Positions 14,837-23,758 of a stretch of 64,000 nucleotides of DNA are shown piece after piece (within the stretch, counting starts at the first letter, position 1; each line of letters starts with the position of its first letter). The notes beneath the pieces are model-generated. The model was not told the origin of the DNA, did not search any database, and saw only the letters and a program-made list of their open reading frames with translations. The stretch is taken from NCBI RefSeq assembly GCF_010994755.1, contig NZ_WHSB02000017.1:1-64000 (forward strand), in the 5' to 3' direction. The DNA is from Shinella lacus. Lineage in GTDB: Bacteria > Pseudomonadota > Alphaproteobacteria > Rhizobiales > Rhizobiaceae. Made by a program: the position numbers and the translations under genes.

Positions 14837-15917
14837 AATCGAACCCTTCGAAGTCCATGAATTCGGAGCCGACGGCCGACCCCTGGGCCTCGATCCGGCT
14901 GAACAGCTCGCCGATATCGCCCGTGAAGGTGATGCCGGTGTGCTCCCAGGTATAACGCGCCATGCGCACCGCCGCCCAGGGCCGCATCAGGCCGAAGGTC
15001 AGGATGGTGATGAGGACGTTGGAAATGGCGATCCAGGTATAGCGGGTGCGCGAGACATCGCTCATCAGCCGGTGCTGACCATCGAAGGTCGTGGCGGAAT
15101 AGGCGATGTTGCGCACGCACGCCCGGTAGAACAGGCCCGCAATGCCGAAAGTGGCGAACAGCGTGATATAGGCGATCGCGCCGGCGATGAAGAGCGGGAT
15201 CTGCTGCTCCGGCGTCAGCGCGCCGGGCGTCTCGATCATCGACAGGATGATCGGCAGGTTGATGAAGGCCAAAAGCGCAATGATGCCGAGGCCAAGCACG
15301 ACGATGAGCAGCGAGAGAAGCCAGGACTTGTAGATCGCGCCGAGCTGCGGATCGGTGTCGAAGGCCTTGCCGCCGTAGCGCAGGTTCGAGCCGACGTAGC
15401 GCGAGACCCAGCGGCTGGCGAGCGGTGTCAGGATGCCGATGGTGATGACGGCGAGCAGGCTGCCGAGGATGAAGGCCTTGAAGGCACCGCCGGCACCGCC
15501 GACGAAATCGAAGCGCACGTTGCGGTAGCTCGTGACGCGCGCGGAGAAGCGCAGGCCCTTGGCGACCAGCCACGGCAGCGCGATCAGCACGACGAGGGTG
15601 GGCAGCAGCACCAGGATCGGCACAAGGGCTGCGATCACGTTGAGCACGACGAAACCGCCGAGAACGATGAGGCGGCCGATGAGGATCTGCAGGCCCTTGG
15701 CGTGGTATTCGAAGGACCGGCCAAGCAGCACGGTATTGCCGTAGAAGTATCGATTGCGGCGCACCTTCGCCCAGGCCGAATAAATGCCGAGCGTGATGAT
15801 CGTCAGCAGCACATTGACGATCCAGATGCCGAAATATTCAGACGCCCTGCCGGTGAACGTAATCCGGTGAAAGCCGCTCGCCTGTGCGGCGGGCTGCGCA
15901 GATGCTGCGAATGACAT
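14826..15917 (-). CDS. DUF898 (YjgN-like) multi-span membrane protein
   Basis: A 363-residue protein with about eight membrane spans and repeated motifs typical of DUF898: ITFTGRASEYFGIW near the start, a second copy-like ITFTGDIGELFSR near the end, and GIYSAWAKVRRNRYFYGNT. I start at the ATG 15917, since the longer frame adds a basic low-quality leader. Its stop overlaps the start of the M48 protease, so the two are translationally coupled. The function is unknown; the pairing suggests a membrane protein processed or guarded by the protease. Confidence 0.85.
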   Translation of the reverse strand: MSFAASAQPAAQASGFHRITFTGRASEYFGIWIVNVLLTIITLGIYSAWAKVRRNRYFYGNTVLLGRSFEYHAKGLQILIGRLIVLGGFVVLNVIAALVPILVLLPTLVVLIALPWLVAKGLRFSARVTSYRNVRFDFVGGAGGAFKAFILGSLLAVITIGILTPLASRWVSRYVGSNLRYGGKAFDTDPQLGAIYKSWLLSLLIVVLGLGIIALLAFINLPIILSMIETPGALTPEQQIPLFIAGAIAYITLFATFGIAGLFYRACVRNIAYSATTFDGQHRLMSDVSRTRYTWIAISNVLITILTFGLMRPWAAVRMARYTWEHTGITFTGDIGELFSRIEAQGSAVGSEFMDFEGFDFGF

Positions 15918-16011
15918 ATTGTTTGCCCCTTCCAAATGCATAGAACACGAGGGCTTAACGGGCCGGGCTAGCCGGCTATTCTTCGCAAAGCACAAAAAAT
16001 CGGCAATGCAA

Positions 16012-16038
16012 AAAGGGCCCCCGAAACGGGAGCCCTTT
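16012..16038. terminator. terminator after mmsA
   Basis: AAAGGGC-CCCCG, AAA loop, CGGGA-GCCCTTT: an imperfect stem with A/T-rich ends just beyond the mmsA stop. On the minus strand it is followed by TTTGCATTGCC. Confidence 0.7.
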
Positions 16039-16060
16039 GAATTCCATCAGGGAAGAAGGA

Positions 16061-17557
16061 TCACTTCATCGTCGGCATGACGAATTCGGCGCCGTCCTTG
16101 ATGCCCGACGGCCAGCGGCTAGTGATCGTCTTGGTGCGGGTCCAGAACTTGATCGAGTCCGTGCCGTGCTGGTTGAGATCGCCGAAGGACGAGGACTTCC
16201 AGCCGCCGAAGGAGTGGTAGGCGAGCGGAACCGGGATCGGAACGTTGACGCCGACCATGCCGATGTTGATGCGGCTGGCGAAGTCGCGGGCCGCGTCGCC
16301 GTCACGGGTGTAGATCGCGACGCCGTTGCCGTATTCGTGCTTCATCGGCAGGTCGAGGGCCTCCTCGTAGTTTTTGGCGCGAACGACGGACAGAACCGGG
16401 CCGAAGATTTCGGTCTTGTAGATTTCCATGTCCGGCGTGACGTTGTCGAACAGGCAGCCGCCGACGAAATAACCGTCTTCATAACCCTGGAGCTTGAAGC
16501 CGCGGCCGTCGACGACGAGGTTGGCGCCTTCTTCCACGCCCTTGTCGATGAGGCTCAGGATGCGGGCCTGGGCTTCCTTGGTGACGACCGGGCCCATGTC
16601 GGCCTTGTCATCGGTGTAGGGGCCGATGCGCAGGCTCTCGATCATCGGCGTCAGCTTTTCGATCAGCCGGTTGGCGGTTTCCTCGCCGACGGGGACGGCA
16701 ACCGAGATCGCCATGCAGCGCTCGCCGGCCGAGCCGTAGCCGGCGCCCATCAGGGCGTTGGCGGCCTGGTCGAGATCGGCATCGGGCATGATGATCATGT
16801 GGTTCTTCGCGCCGCCGAAGCACTGGGCGCGCTTGCCGTTGGCGGCAGCCGTGCCGTAGACGTAGCGGGCGATCGGCGTGGAGCCGACGAAGGAGACGGC
16901 GGCGATATCCGGATGCGCCAGGATGCCGTCGACCGCAGCCTTGTCGCCGTTGACGACGTTGAGGATACCGGCAGGCAGGCCCGCTTCGATCATCAGTTCG
17001 GCAAGGCGGATCGGCAGCGACGGGTCACGCTCGGAGGGCTTCAGGATGAAGGCGTTGCCGCAGGCGATGGCGGGCGCGAACATCCACATCGGGATCATGC
17101 CCGGGAAGTTGAACGGCGTGATGCCGGCGCCGATGCCGACCGGCTGGCGGATCGAATACATGTCTATGTTCGGGCCGGCGCCTTCGGTGAATTCGCTCTT
17201 GGACAGATGCGGGATGCCGATGACGAATTCGCAGACTTCCAGGCCGCGGATGACGTCGCCCTTCGAGTCCTCGACGGTCTTGCCATGCTCGCGGGAGATC
17301 AGAACGGCGAGCTCGTCCATGTTCTGGTTCAGAAGCTCGACGAACTTCATGAAGACGCGGGCGCGGCGCTGCGGGTTGGTGGCGGCCCACTTCGGCTGCG
17401 CGGAAAGCGCGCTGTCGATCGCGGCCTGCAGGTCGGCATCGTTGGCAAGTGCCACCGTCGCCTGGACTTCGCCCGTCGCCGGGTTGAAGACGTTCGCGGT
17501 GCGGCCGCTGGTGCCGGCGACCTTCTTGCCGTGAATGAAATGGCCGATCTCGTACAT
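16061..17557 (-). CDS. mmsA: CoA-acylating methylmalonate-semialdehyde dehydrogenase (MmsA/IolA)
   Basis: A 498-residue aldehyde dehydrogenase of the MMSDH class. It has the NAD motif GITPFNFPGMIPMWM, QCFGGAKNH (the position where other ALDHs have the general-base Glu), and catalytic Cys281 in GERCMA. It converts methylmalonate or malonate semialdehyde to propionyl- or acetyl-CoA in valine and myo-inositol catabolism. From memory, the S. meliloti orthologue in this context is called iolA. The start at 17557 has GGAGGAG upstream and gives the exact family length. It is divergent from a LysR regulator. Confidence 0.93.
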   Translation of the reverse strand: MYEIGHFIHGKKVAGTSGRTANVFNPATGEVQATVALANDADLQAAIDSALSAQPKWAATNPQRRARVFMKFVELLNQNMDELAVLISREHGKTVEDSKGDVIRGLEVCEFVIGIPHLSKSEFTEGAGPNIDMYSIRQPVGIGAGITPFNFPGMIPMWMFAPAIACGNAFILKPSERDPSLPIRLAELMIEAGLPAGILNVVNGDKAAVDGILAHPDIAAVSFVGSTPIARYVYGTAAANGKRAQCFGGAKNHMIIMPDADLDQAANALMGAGYGSAGERCMAISVAVPVGEETANRLIEKLTPMIESLRIGPYTDDKADMGPVVTKEAQARILSLIDKGVEEGANLVVDGRGFKLQGYEDGYFVGGCLFDNVTPDMEIYKTEIFGPVLSVVRAKNYEEALDLPMKHEYGNGVAIYTRDGDAARDFASRINIGMVGVNVPIPVPLAYHSFGGWKSSSFGDLNQHGTDSIKFWTRTKTITSRWPSGIKDGAEFVMPTMK

Positions 17558-17592
17558 GGGGAGCTCCTCCGTTGTTGTGAGAGGATCATCGC

Positions 17593-17651
17593 ACTTCAAT
17601 TTGCACAACTCAATCACCTCATATAAGGAACCGTTGTGCAAAAATTGAAGT
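17593..17651. promoter_or_regulatory. long inverted repeat between mmsA and its LysR gene
   Basis: ACTTCAATTTGCACAAC (17593-17609) is mirrored by GTTGTGCAAAAATTGAAGT (17633-17651) with a 23-base spacer. The right arm has two extra A residues. Sited midway between the divergent starts, it is a likely LysR operator controlling both genes. Confidence 0.65.
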
Positions 17652-17662
17652 CGGAGGCCGGT

Positions 17663-18544
17663 ATGAACTGGGATGACGCACGCATGTTCCTCGCCGTTGC
17701 CCGCACCGGCCAGATCCTCGCCGCCTCCCGCCGCCTCGGCGTCAACCATGCGACGCTGAGCCGGCGCGTCAGCGCGCTGGAGGAAGCGCTAAAGACGCGG
17801 CTCCTGATCCGCCGCACCAATGGCTGCGACCTCACGGCGGAAGGCGAGGTCTTCTTGCGCGCAGCCGAGCGGATGGAAACGGAGATGCTGGCGGCACAGG
17901 CGAGCATCGGCCGCATCGACACCGCCGTCGCCGGCACCGTGCGCGTCGGCGCGCCGGATGGTTTTGGTGTGTCGTTTCTGGCACCGCGGCTCGGGCGACT
18001 GACGGCGCGGCACCCGGAACTGAAGATCCAGCTCGTCCCGGTGCCGCGTTCCTTCTCGCTGTCACAGCGCGAGGCGGATATCGCGATCACGCTGGAGCGG
18101 CCGGAACAGGGCCGCCTCGTCTCCTCGAAGCTCACGGACTATACGCTCGGGCTCTATGCGTCGCGCGACTACCTTGCGGAAAACGGCACGCCGGACACCG
18201 TCGAAGACCTGAAGGCGCATCGGCGCGTCGGCTATGTGGAAGACCTGATCTTCACGGCCTCGCTCAACTTCACCGGCGAGATCATGCGCAGCTGGGATGC
18301 GAGCTTCGAGATTTCGAGCGCGACCGGCCAGACGGAAGCCGTGCGCTCCGGCGCCGGCATCGGCATCCTGCACGATTATATTGCCCGACAGTACGGCGAA
18401 CTCGTCCGTCTGCTCCCCGCCAACGCAATCCGCCGCGCCTACTGGACGACCTGGCACGAAAGCGCACGAGATCTCGTGCGCGTGCGCACCGTGGCGGAAT
18501 TCGTGCAGGAACTCGTGCGGCAGGAGCACGAGATCTTTCTCTGA
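17663..18544 (+). CDS. LysR family transcriptional regulator, probably of mmsA
   Basis: A 294-residue LysR protein. The N-terminal winged HTH (about residues 1-60, MFLAVARTGQILAASRRLGVNHATLSRRVSALE) precedes a substrate-binding domain (about 85-290). I chose the ATG at 17663, which has GGAGG 6 bases upstream, over the GTG at 17636, which lies inside the inverted repeat. Divergence from mmsA implies that it senses a metabolite of that pathway, which is inference. It ends 4 bases from the convergent bcsN stop. Confidence 0.88.
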   Translation: MNWDDARMFLAVARTGQILAASRRLGVNHATLSRRVSALEEALKTRLLIRRTNGCDLTAEGEVFLRAAERMETEMLAAQASIGRIDTAVAGTVRVGAPDGFGVSFLAPRLGRLTARHPELKIQLVPVPRSFSLSQREADIAITLERPEQGRLVSSKLTDYTLGLYASRDYLAENGTPDTVEDLKAHRRVGYVEDLIFTASLNFTGEIMRSWDASFEISSATGQTEAVRSGAGIGILHDYIARQYGELVRLLPANAIRRAYWTTWHESARDLVRVRTVAEFVQELVRQEHEIFL

Positions 18545-18547
18545 GGC

Positions 18548-19468
18548 TTACTCTCCGGGCAGCGGCACCAGCGCGCTTTTCGCCCGCGCGGTCACCGTTG
18601 CCTCTTCCACCGGCTTTTCGACCACCGCGACCTTCACCTTTTCCTGGGTGGCCTCGCCCGGCAGGGGAACGCGCACGGCATTGCGGATGATGGCCGGCTC
18701 CTCCGCCCGCTTTTCCTCCACCACGCGACGTTTTGGTCTGCGAACCTCGACGTCATCCTCGACGATCGCCACAGGCTCGGCGCGCGTGAGCACGGGCTGG
18801 CTGCGGCCGTAACCGCTGCCGCCGGCATAACTCAGCATGTCGAACGTGTCGCGCGTCACCGGCTTCAGCCGCATGCCGGCCATCAGCGACGCGATGCGCT
18901 CCTGCGGCATGGTCGGATGGCAGAAGCGCAGGCGCACCTGCGCGGAATAATTGCCCGCCCCGATCCGGCCCATCGCCGTTTCGCGCACCGGCGAAACGCG
19001 CTTGGCGAACTGCCAGGCGTAGAGGCAGCTTCCGGACTTCCCGAGCGGGCCGGTGGCATAGCCGTAGATGCCGTGCATGTTCTGGCCGGGCGCGGCATCG
19101 ATCGTCATGGCGACGCCGGGCAGCGCCTGGCGCATTTCCGCCAGGATGGCGCGGCGTGTCGGTGCGCGCAGGAAGGTCACGCCTTCGGACGGCGTGCCGA
19201 TGCGCACGGTGAGCACATTTTCGCCGGCGGACGCCGTGGCGTTGGAATAGACGATCGCCTGTTCGAAGAACTCGCCGCGCACCGTCTGGCGCACGCTTTC
19301 GATGCGGCCGGAGATCGAGGGCAGATAGGCGGCCGCGAATTCCGGCGACACTTCGGTCGAGATCGGCGGCGCATCCGGCCGGATGGCGCCCGTTTCGAGG
19401 AACGGGTCGTGCACCGCGGTGCAGCCGGTGGCGAGGAACGGAAATGCGGCGAGAAGCAGCCAGCGCAT
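18548..19468 (-). CDS. bcsN: cellulose biosynthesis protein BcsN
   Basis: A 306-residue lipoprotein-like protein with a signal segment ending in a lipobox (LATGCTAV). A central domain has SGRIESVRQTVRGEFFEQAIVY and conserved GRIGAGNYSAQVRLRFC, and a basic/Pro-rich C-terminus ends PLPGE. This matches the BcsN family found in rhizobial cellulose operons; its molecular role is unknown. The ATG at 19468 gives the lipoprotein signal; the longer frame reads into the preceding gene. It is last of the bcsA-bcsB-TPR-bcsN operon, 7 bases after the TPR gene. Confidence 0.82.
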   Translation of the reverse strand: MRWLLLAAFPFLATGCTAVHDPFLETGAIRPDAPPISTEVSPEFAAAYLPSISGRIESVRQTVRGEFFEQAIVYSNATASAGENVLTVRIGTPSEGVTFLRAPTRRAILAEMRQALPGVAMTIDAAPGQNMHGIYGYATGPLGKSGSCLYAWQFAKRVSPVRETAMGRIGAGNYSAQVRLRFCHPTMPQERIASLMAGMRLKPVTRDTFDMLSYAGGSGYGRSQPVLTRAEPVAIVEDDVEVRRPKRRVVEEKRAEEPAIIRNAVRVPLPGEATQEKVKVAVVEKPVEEATVTARAKSALVPLPGE

Positions 19469-19475
19469 GAAAAAC

Positions 19476-21416
19476 CTATCGGGTGGGGTAATCGGAGGAG
19501 ATGGCGAGGCCCCGCGCGGCCGCCGGGTCATAGAGATGCGTGTTCAGCCGGGCGAAGACGGCCTGCGCCTCGGCACGATGGCCGAGATGATAATGCGCCC
19601 AGCCGCGAAGCTGGCTGAGATCGGCGGGTTCGGCGACGAGGCCTGCGCGCGCATTGAGGGCGTCGAGCACGCGCTGGTACTGCTTGTGATCGAAAGCCGA
19701 GCGGGCGCGCTGGAAGTAGATTTCGGCCCGCACCTCGCGGTCCCGCTTTTCCGAGAGCGCATACATGCCGATCATCGCCTCGGCATCGTCTGTCAGGCGG
19801 CCGCGCAGCAGGGTGAGTGCCGCGCCGTAGGCTGCATCGGCCTGCGTGCGGCCGTTGCCAAGTGCCGCCTCGAAGGCGTTGCGCGCGTCGGCAAGCCGGT
19901 TCAGCCCGAGATGGCACCAGCCCTTGATGAGCATGGCATCCGCGGACACCGCGCCCCGCGCTTCCATCGCGGAAATGTCCTCGATGCAGGCGCTGAACCG
20001 CTTCGCCTTGAAATGGGCGAGGTAGCCGGTGCCGCCGATGGAGGCGACCGGCATGTCGATGGCAATGCTGCGGCGGCCCTTCGGCGGGGTCGCGACCTTT
20101 ATCTCGGCCCAGATATCCGGGTAGATGTCGCGGTACTCGCCTTCGAGCGCCGCGTAATCCTTCTTCTCGCCGAGCCGCAGCAGGCTGAGCGCCAGGCCCT
20201 TGACCCGCACCGGCGCGCTTTCCCAATCGATCGACTTTGCGAACCAGGCCTTCGACGCCTCGTACTGGCGGGAATTATAGGCGTACCAGGCGAGGATTTC
20301 CGCATGGTCGGCATTGGAGGTCGCGAGGATGGCGTTGCTGTAGGCCGTGACGGTCTTCACGTCCGCATCCGGCTGGTCAGGCTTGGAAAAGCGCAGCGAC
20401 AGCGCGTTCATCAGGAATTCCGGATCGCCCGAAAGGTCCTCCAGATACTGTTCCGCGACGGCGTAGGCCTCGTCCTGCTTGTTCTGGGCGGCGAGCGACA
20501 GGTAGAGGCCCTTGGCATCGTTCTCGTCGCGATGCTTGACGAGCGCTGCCTTGAACCAGCGCTCGGCGCTCTCCGGCGCCTTCAGCTTCAGGTCGTACCA
20601 GCCCAGCAGTGCGAGGTCTTCGGGGCGGTCGCCCTTCTCCGCAGCCAGACGCAGCTTGCCAACCTCGCTTTCGCCGATCGGCGTCTGGCGCTTCTCGTCG
20701 GCATTGAAGTCGGCGACCTCCTTGCGGGTCAGGTCCAGTTCGACGGGCTGCAAGACGGCCTGGAGCATCGGTGAGGTCGCAAGCAGACCCATCGCCTTGC
20801 GCACGTCGTCGGCCGAAAAATCGCGCGTGGATTTCTGCAGGGTCGTCAGGAGCTGCTGGTCCGGCAGGCGTTTGTCCCCCTCGCGGAAGAGCAGGCCGCG
20901 ATAGACATCGGTCAGCGCATCCTTGGCGCCGGTCTGCGCATAGGCGTCGAGCAGCATCCAGACGAGATCGACTTCCGTTTCGCTGGACGGATCGAGGCTC
21001 TTTGCGGCCTCGATGACGCCCATCCAGTCCTTGCGGGCAGTGGCGGCCATCATGTCGACGCGCTGCTTGCGGCGGGCGAGCTTGCCGGAAAAATCCTCGC
21101 TCGGGCGCCATTCCGGATTTTCCGACTGGCGGCGGCCGATCTCGGCATCGATGCCGAGGAAGTCGTTCTTCTCGTAGAGCGCCCAGAGCGTGCTTTCATC
21201 CACCTGCCGGGCGGCCGGCGAATAGACGTCGGCGGGCACGACGAAATCCGGATATTTCAGCCGCAGCCGGTTCGTCTCGGCCTCCAGCCGATCCTGCTGT
21301 TTCTGCTCGGCATAATAATAGAGGGCAGCGAGCTCGACCTCACCGGGGCCGGGCTTCGTTTCGCCGGCCAGCGCCGAGGAGCCGAGCAGCAGGGGAACAA
21401 GGAAAAGCGCTCTCAT
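19476..21416 (-). CDS. TPR-repeat periplasmic protein of the cellulose operon
   Basis: A 646-residue exported protein with a signal peptide of about 17 residues (ending ALAGE) followed by many helical repeats. TPR-like units are clear at about residues 240-300 (EDLALLGWYDLKLKAPESAERWFKAAL) and 480-640 (WCHLGLNRLADARNAFEAAL, LRGWAHYHLGHRAEAQAVF). It overlaps bcsB by 4 bases. It sits where other operons have BcsZ or BcsC and could be a periplasmic scaffold like the TPR part of BcsC, but no beta-barrel domain follows. The role is inferred from context. Confidence 0.75.
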   Translation of the reverse strand: MRALFLVPLLLGSSALAGETKPGPGEVELAALYYYAEQKQQDRLEAETNRLRLKYPDFVVPADVYSPAARQVDESTLWALYEKNDFLGIDAEIGRRQSENPEWRPSEDFSGKLARRKQRVDMMAATARKDWMGVIEAAKSLDPSSETEVDLVWMLLDAYAQTGAKDALTDVYRGLLFREGDKRLPDQQLLTTLQKSTRDFSADDVRKAMGLLATSPMLQAVLQPVELDLTRKEVADFNADEKRQTPIGESEVGKLRLAAEKGDRPEDLALLGWYDLKLKAPESAERWFKAALVKHRDENDAKGLYLSLAAQNKQDEAYAVAEQYLEDLSGDPEFLMNALSLRFSKPDQPDADVKTVTAYSNAILATSNADHAEILAWYAYNSRQYEASKAWFAKSIDWESAPVRVKGLALSLLRLGEKKDYAALEGEYRDIYPDIWAEIKVATPPKGRRSIAIDMPVASIGGTGYLAHFKAKRFSACIEDISAMEARGAVSADAMLIKGWCHLGLNRLADARNAFEAALGNGRTQADAAYGAALTLLRGRLTDDAEAMIGMYALSEKRDREVRAEIYFQRARSAFDHKQYQRVLDALNARAGLVAEPADLSQLRGWAHYHLGHRAEAQAVFARLNTHLYDPAAARGLAISSDYPTR

Positions 21417-23758
21417 CGGTCGTACCTCACGCCCTTGCGCGGCACCGTGATGCCGAGCCAGACGGCGAAGATGCCGAGGCAGGCGAGCACGAGCAGCACG
21501 TAGATCTGGAAATTGTCGGAGAACCAGGCGGCGGCGACGCGACGCAGGTTGCCGGGGCTGCGATCCTGGAGATCGGCGATGTAGCGATCCGCGGCCGGCA
21601 GGCTGACGAGCGACAGGCTCGCGATTTCGATGGTGGCCGTGCCGCCGTCGAGGTCGCGCCAGATGGCGGGCTCGACAAGCCGGTTCACGCCCGCCTCGAT
21701 ATCGCGCGGCGCGCTCGCCTTGATCACCGTCCAGGTGGAGAGGCCGTCGGGCGAGCGCATCTGTGAGAGCGTCACCAGCGAACCGGCGCCATGCGGTGTG
21801 ACGCGCGCAGTGTCATCCCCCTGGTAGCTCAGCCAGCGGCCGAAATTCTTCGTGGCGGCGGACAGCCAGAGCTGTGCACGCGAGCCGAAGGACAGGTCGC
21901 CCTCGCCGGCCGCCGTCGAATTGTGGAAGGCTTGCAGCAAGTCGGCGGTCTCGTTGCCGGTCGCGGTGTCCGAGACCGATGCGGTGACGACAGGGTCTGG
22001 TTCCAGCAAGGCGGCGACGGAGGCGCTGATATCCGTTTCGCTCGGGAAGGATGCCTTGTCGGTGGCGCCGAGTTCGGCGAATTCGTTCTGCGACGAGACG
22101 ACCAGCGCATCGCGGCCAGTGCCTTGCGTGGGCGTGCCGATGGCGATTTTCGCGGTCAGCGGCGCGCGGGCCGAAAGGGCTAGACGCGACAGCAGGGTAA
22201 GGCCGGCACCGACCGACTGGCTGTCCGCCCGGTCGATGACGAGATCGAACGGCTTGCCGCCGCCATAGGGATAGGCCTTGCCGGCGAGTGCCGCGAGATC
22301 GGGAAGCCGGCCGACGCGGGCGAGTGCCGGCACCTCGATCGCCGTCGTGTCTAGCAGGATGAAACGCGGCTTGCCGTCGTCGCGCTCTTCCGGCCGGCAG
22401 GCGGCATCGGCGGCTACCGGCAGTTCGGCGAGCAGTTCGACGTGGTTGACGCCGGGGCGGAAGGCGCGCAGCGGCAGTTCGATGCGCTTGCCATCGAACT
22501 GTTCGCCCTCGCGGTTGCGGAACGGGTAGCTCTTCACGACCTTGTCGTTGACGCGCACGAGAAGCTGCGCGGTCTGGTCGAGGCCGGGCGAGGTGGCGGC
22601 ATGCAGGCGCAGGTCGAGCGTCGCATATTCTGCGGCGTAGAAATCCGCCGGCATTTCGACGGCGAAATCGGTGCGCGACAGGCGGCCGGAGAAGACGCGG
22701 GTCTCGTAACCCGCTTCCTTCAGCGTGCGGCGCTCGCCAGCATCGACCGTGAGCACTCCCCTGCCCTTTTCGAAAATGCCGGACTTCAGCCCATCGGCAA
22801 GCGGCCCCTTGACGGCGGCGAGCACGGCCGCATTGACGTCGTTGAGATTGGCGGCGCGCAGGACGACGGTCGCCCGGTCCGCTGTGGCGCCGCCCTGGAC
22901 GGAAAGGCCGCGCGGGGCGCTCGAAAGGCCGAGCTTGGACAGCGTTGCGGCGCCACCGCGATCCATCGCCATGACGAGATCGATGCCCGGGCCGGTGCCC
23001 GGCTTATCCGCAACCGAGACACTCACATCGTCCCGGTTCAGGAAGAGGATGAGCGATTGCAGGACGGGGGCGAGCTCGTTCAGCGCTTCGGCACTCAGGG
23101 CGCCGGGAACGACGATGCGGACATCCGTGCGCTGCGCCGCATTGCGGCGGACGGCCAGCAGGCTGTCGAAATCGGTAAAGCCGGACGCGGCGCTGGTGGC
23201 AAAACCGCTCGATGCGGGATCGAGTTTCGTCCACAGCTCATAGGTCGCATCGAGCGAGCAATCCACCCGGTGATGCTGCCGGGCGCGCAGACGCACGACA
23301 TTGCGGCCGGCCTTGAGGAATTCGGAGGCGACGGCGATCTTTTCCGTCAGCGTGCCGTTCGGCGAGGCGATGGCGAAGCTGCCGATATCGCGGCCATTCA
23401 CCTCGACATCCATCTTCGCCGTATCGGGCAGCACGGAGACGGCATTGACATAGGCGAGGTTCAGCGTGCCGCCGGCGGAGACCTGCGGACCATCCAACGC
23501 GAAGGTGAAGGTCGCGACATCGTCTTCGCCTGCGAGCATATAGGCATCCGTCGATTGCTCGAAGGGCACGAGGTTCTTGTCCGCCGCCTGCTCGGTTTTC
23601 TTTGTCTCGACGGGCTTGGGAAGCAGGCCGCCGGACAGCGCCGTGCCTTCGAGCAGCGGCTTGACGCTATCGGCCACCAGCCCTTCCGCCCGGCCGGCAC
23701 CGGCCGAGGCGACGAGGATGGAAAGGCCCAGCATTGCGAGGAGAGATGTCTTAGCCAT
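21413..23758 (-). CDS. bcsB: cellulose synthase regulatory subunit BcsB
   Basis: A 781-residue periplasmic protein with a signal peptide (about residues 1-25), two carbohydrate-binding/flavodoxin-like repeats characteristic of BcsB, and a single C-terminal membrane anchor (about 750-772, FQIYVLLVLACLGIFAVWLG) with a basic tail. It binds BcsA in the inner membrane and guides the glucan. I start at ATG 23758, which overlaps the bcsA stop (ATGGCTAA); the longer frame would overlap bcsA further and lacks a signal peptide at its start. Confidence 0.92.
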   Translation of the reverse strand: MAKTSLLAMLGLSILVASAGAGRAEGLVADSVKPLLEGTALSGGLLPKPVETKKTEQAADKNLVPFEQSTDAYMLAGEDDVATFTFALDGPQVSAGGTLNLAYVNAVSVLPDTAKMDVEVNGRDIGSFAIASPNGTLTEKIAVASEFLKAGRNVVRLRARQHHRVDCSLDATYELWTKLDPASSGFATSAASGFTDFDSLLAVRRNAAQRTDVRIVVPGALSAEALNELAPVLQSLILFLNRDDVSVSVADKPGTGPGIDLVMAMDRGGAATLSKLGLSSAPRGLSVQGGATADRATVVLRAANLNDVNAAVLAAVKGPLADGLKSGIFEKGRGVLTVDAGERRTLKEAGYETRVFSGRLSRTDFAVEMPADFYAAEYATLDLRLHAATSPGLDQTAQLLVRVNDKVVKSYPFRNREGEQFDGKRIELPLRAFRPGVNHVELLAELPVAADAACRPEERDDGKPRFILLDTTAIEVPALARVGRLPDLAALAGKAYPYGGGKPFDLVIDRADSQSVGAGLTLLSRLALSARAPLTAKIAIGTPTQGTGRDALVVSSQNEFAELGATDKASFPSETDISASVAALLEPDPVVTASVSDTATGNETADLLQAFHNSTAAGEGDLSFGSRAQLWLSAATKNFGRWLSYQGDDTARVTPHGAGSLVTLSQMRSPDGLSTWTVIKASAPRDIEAGVNRLVEPAIWRDLDGGTATIEIASLSLVSLPAADRYIADLQDRSPGNLRRVAAAWFSDNFQIYVLLVLACLGIFAVWLGITVPRKGVRYDR

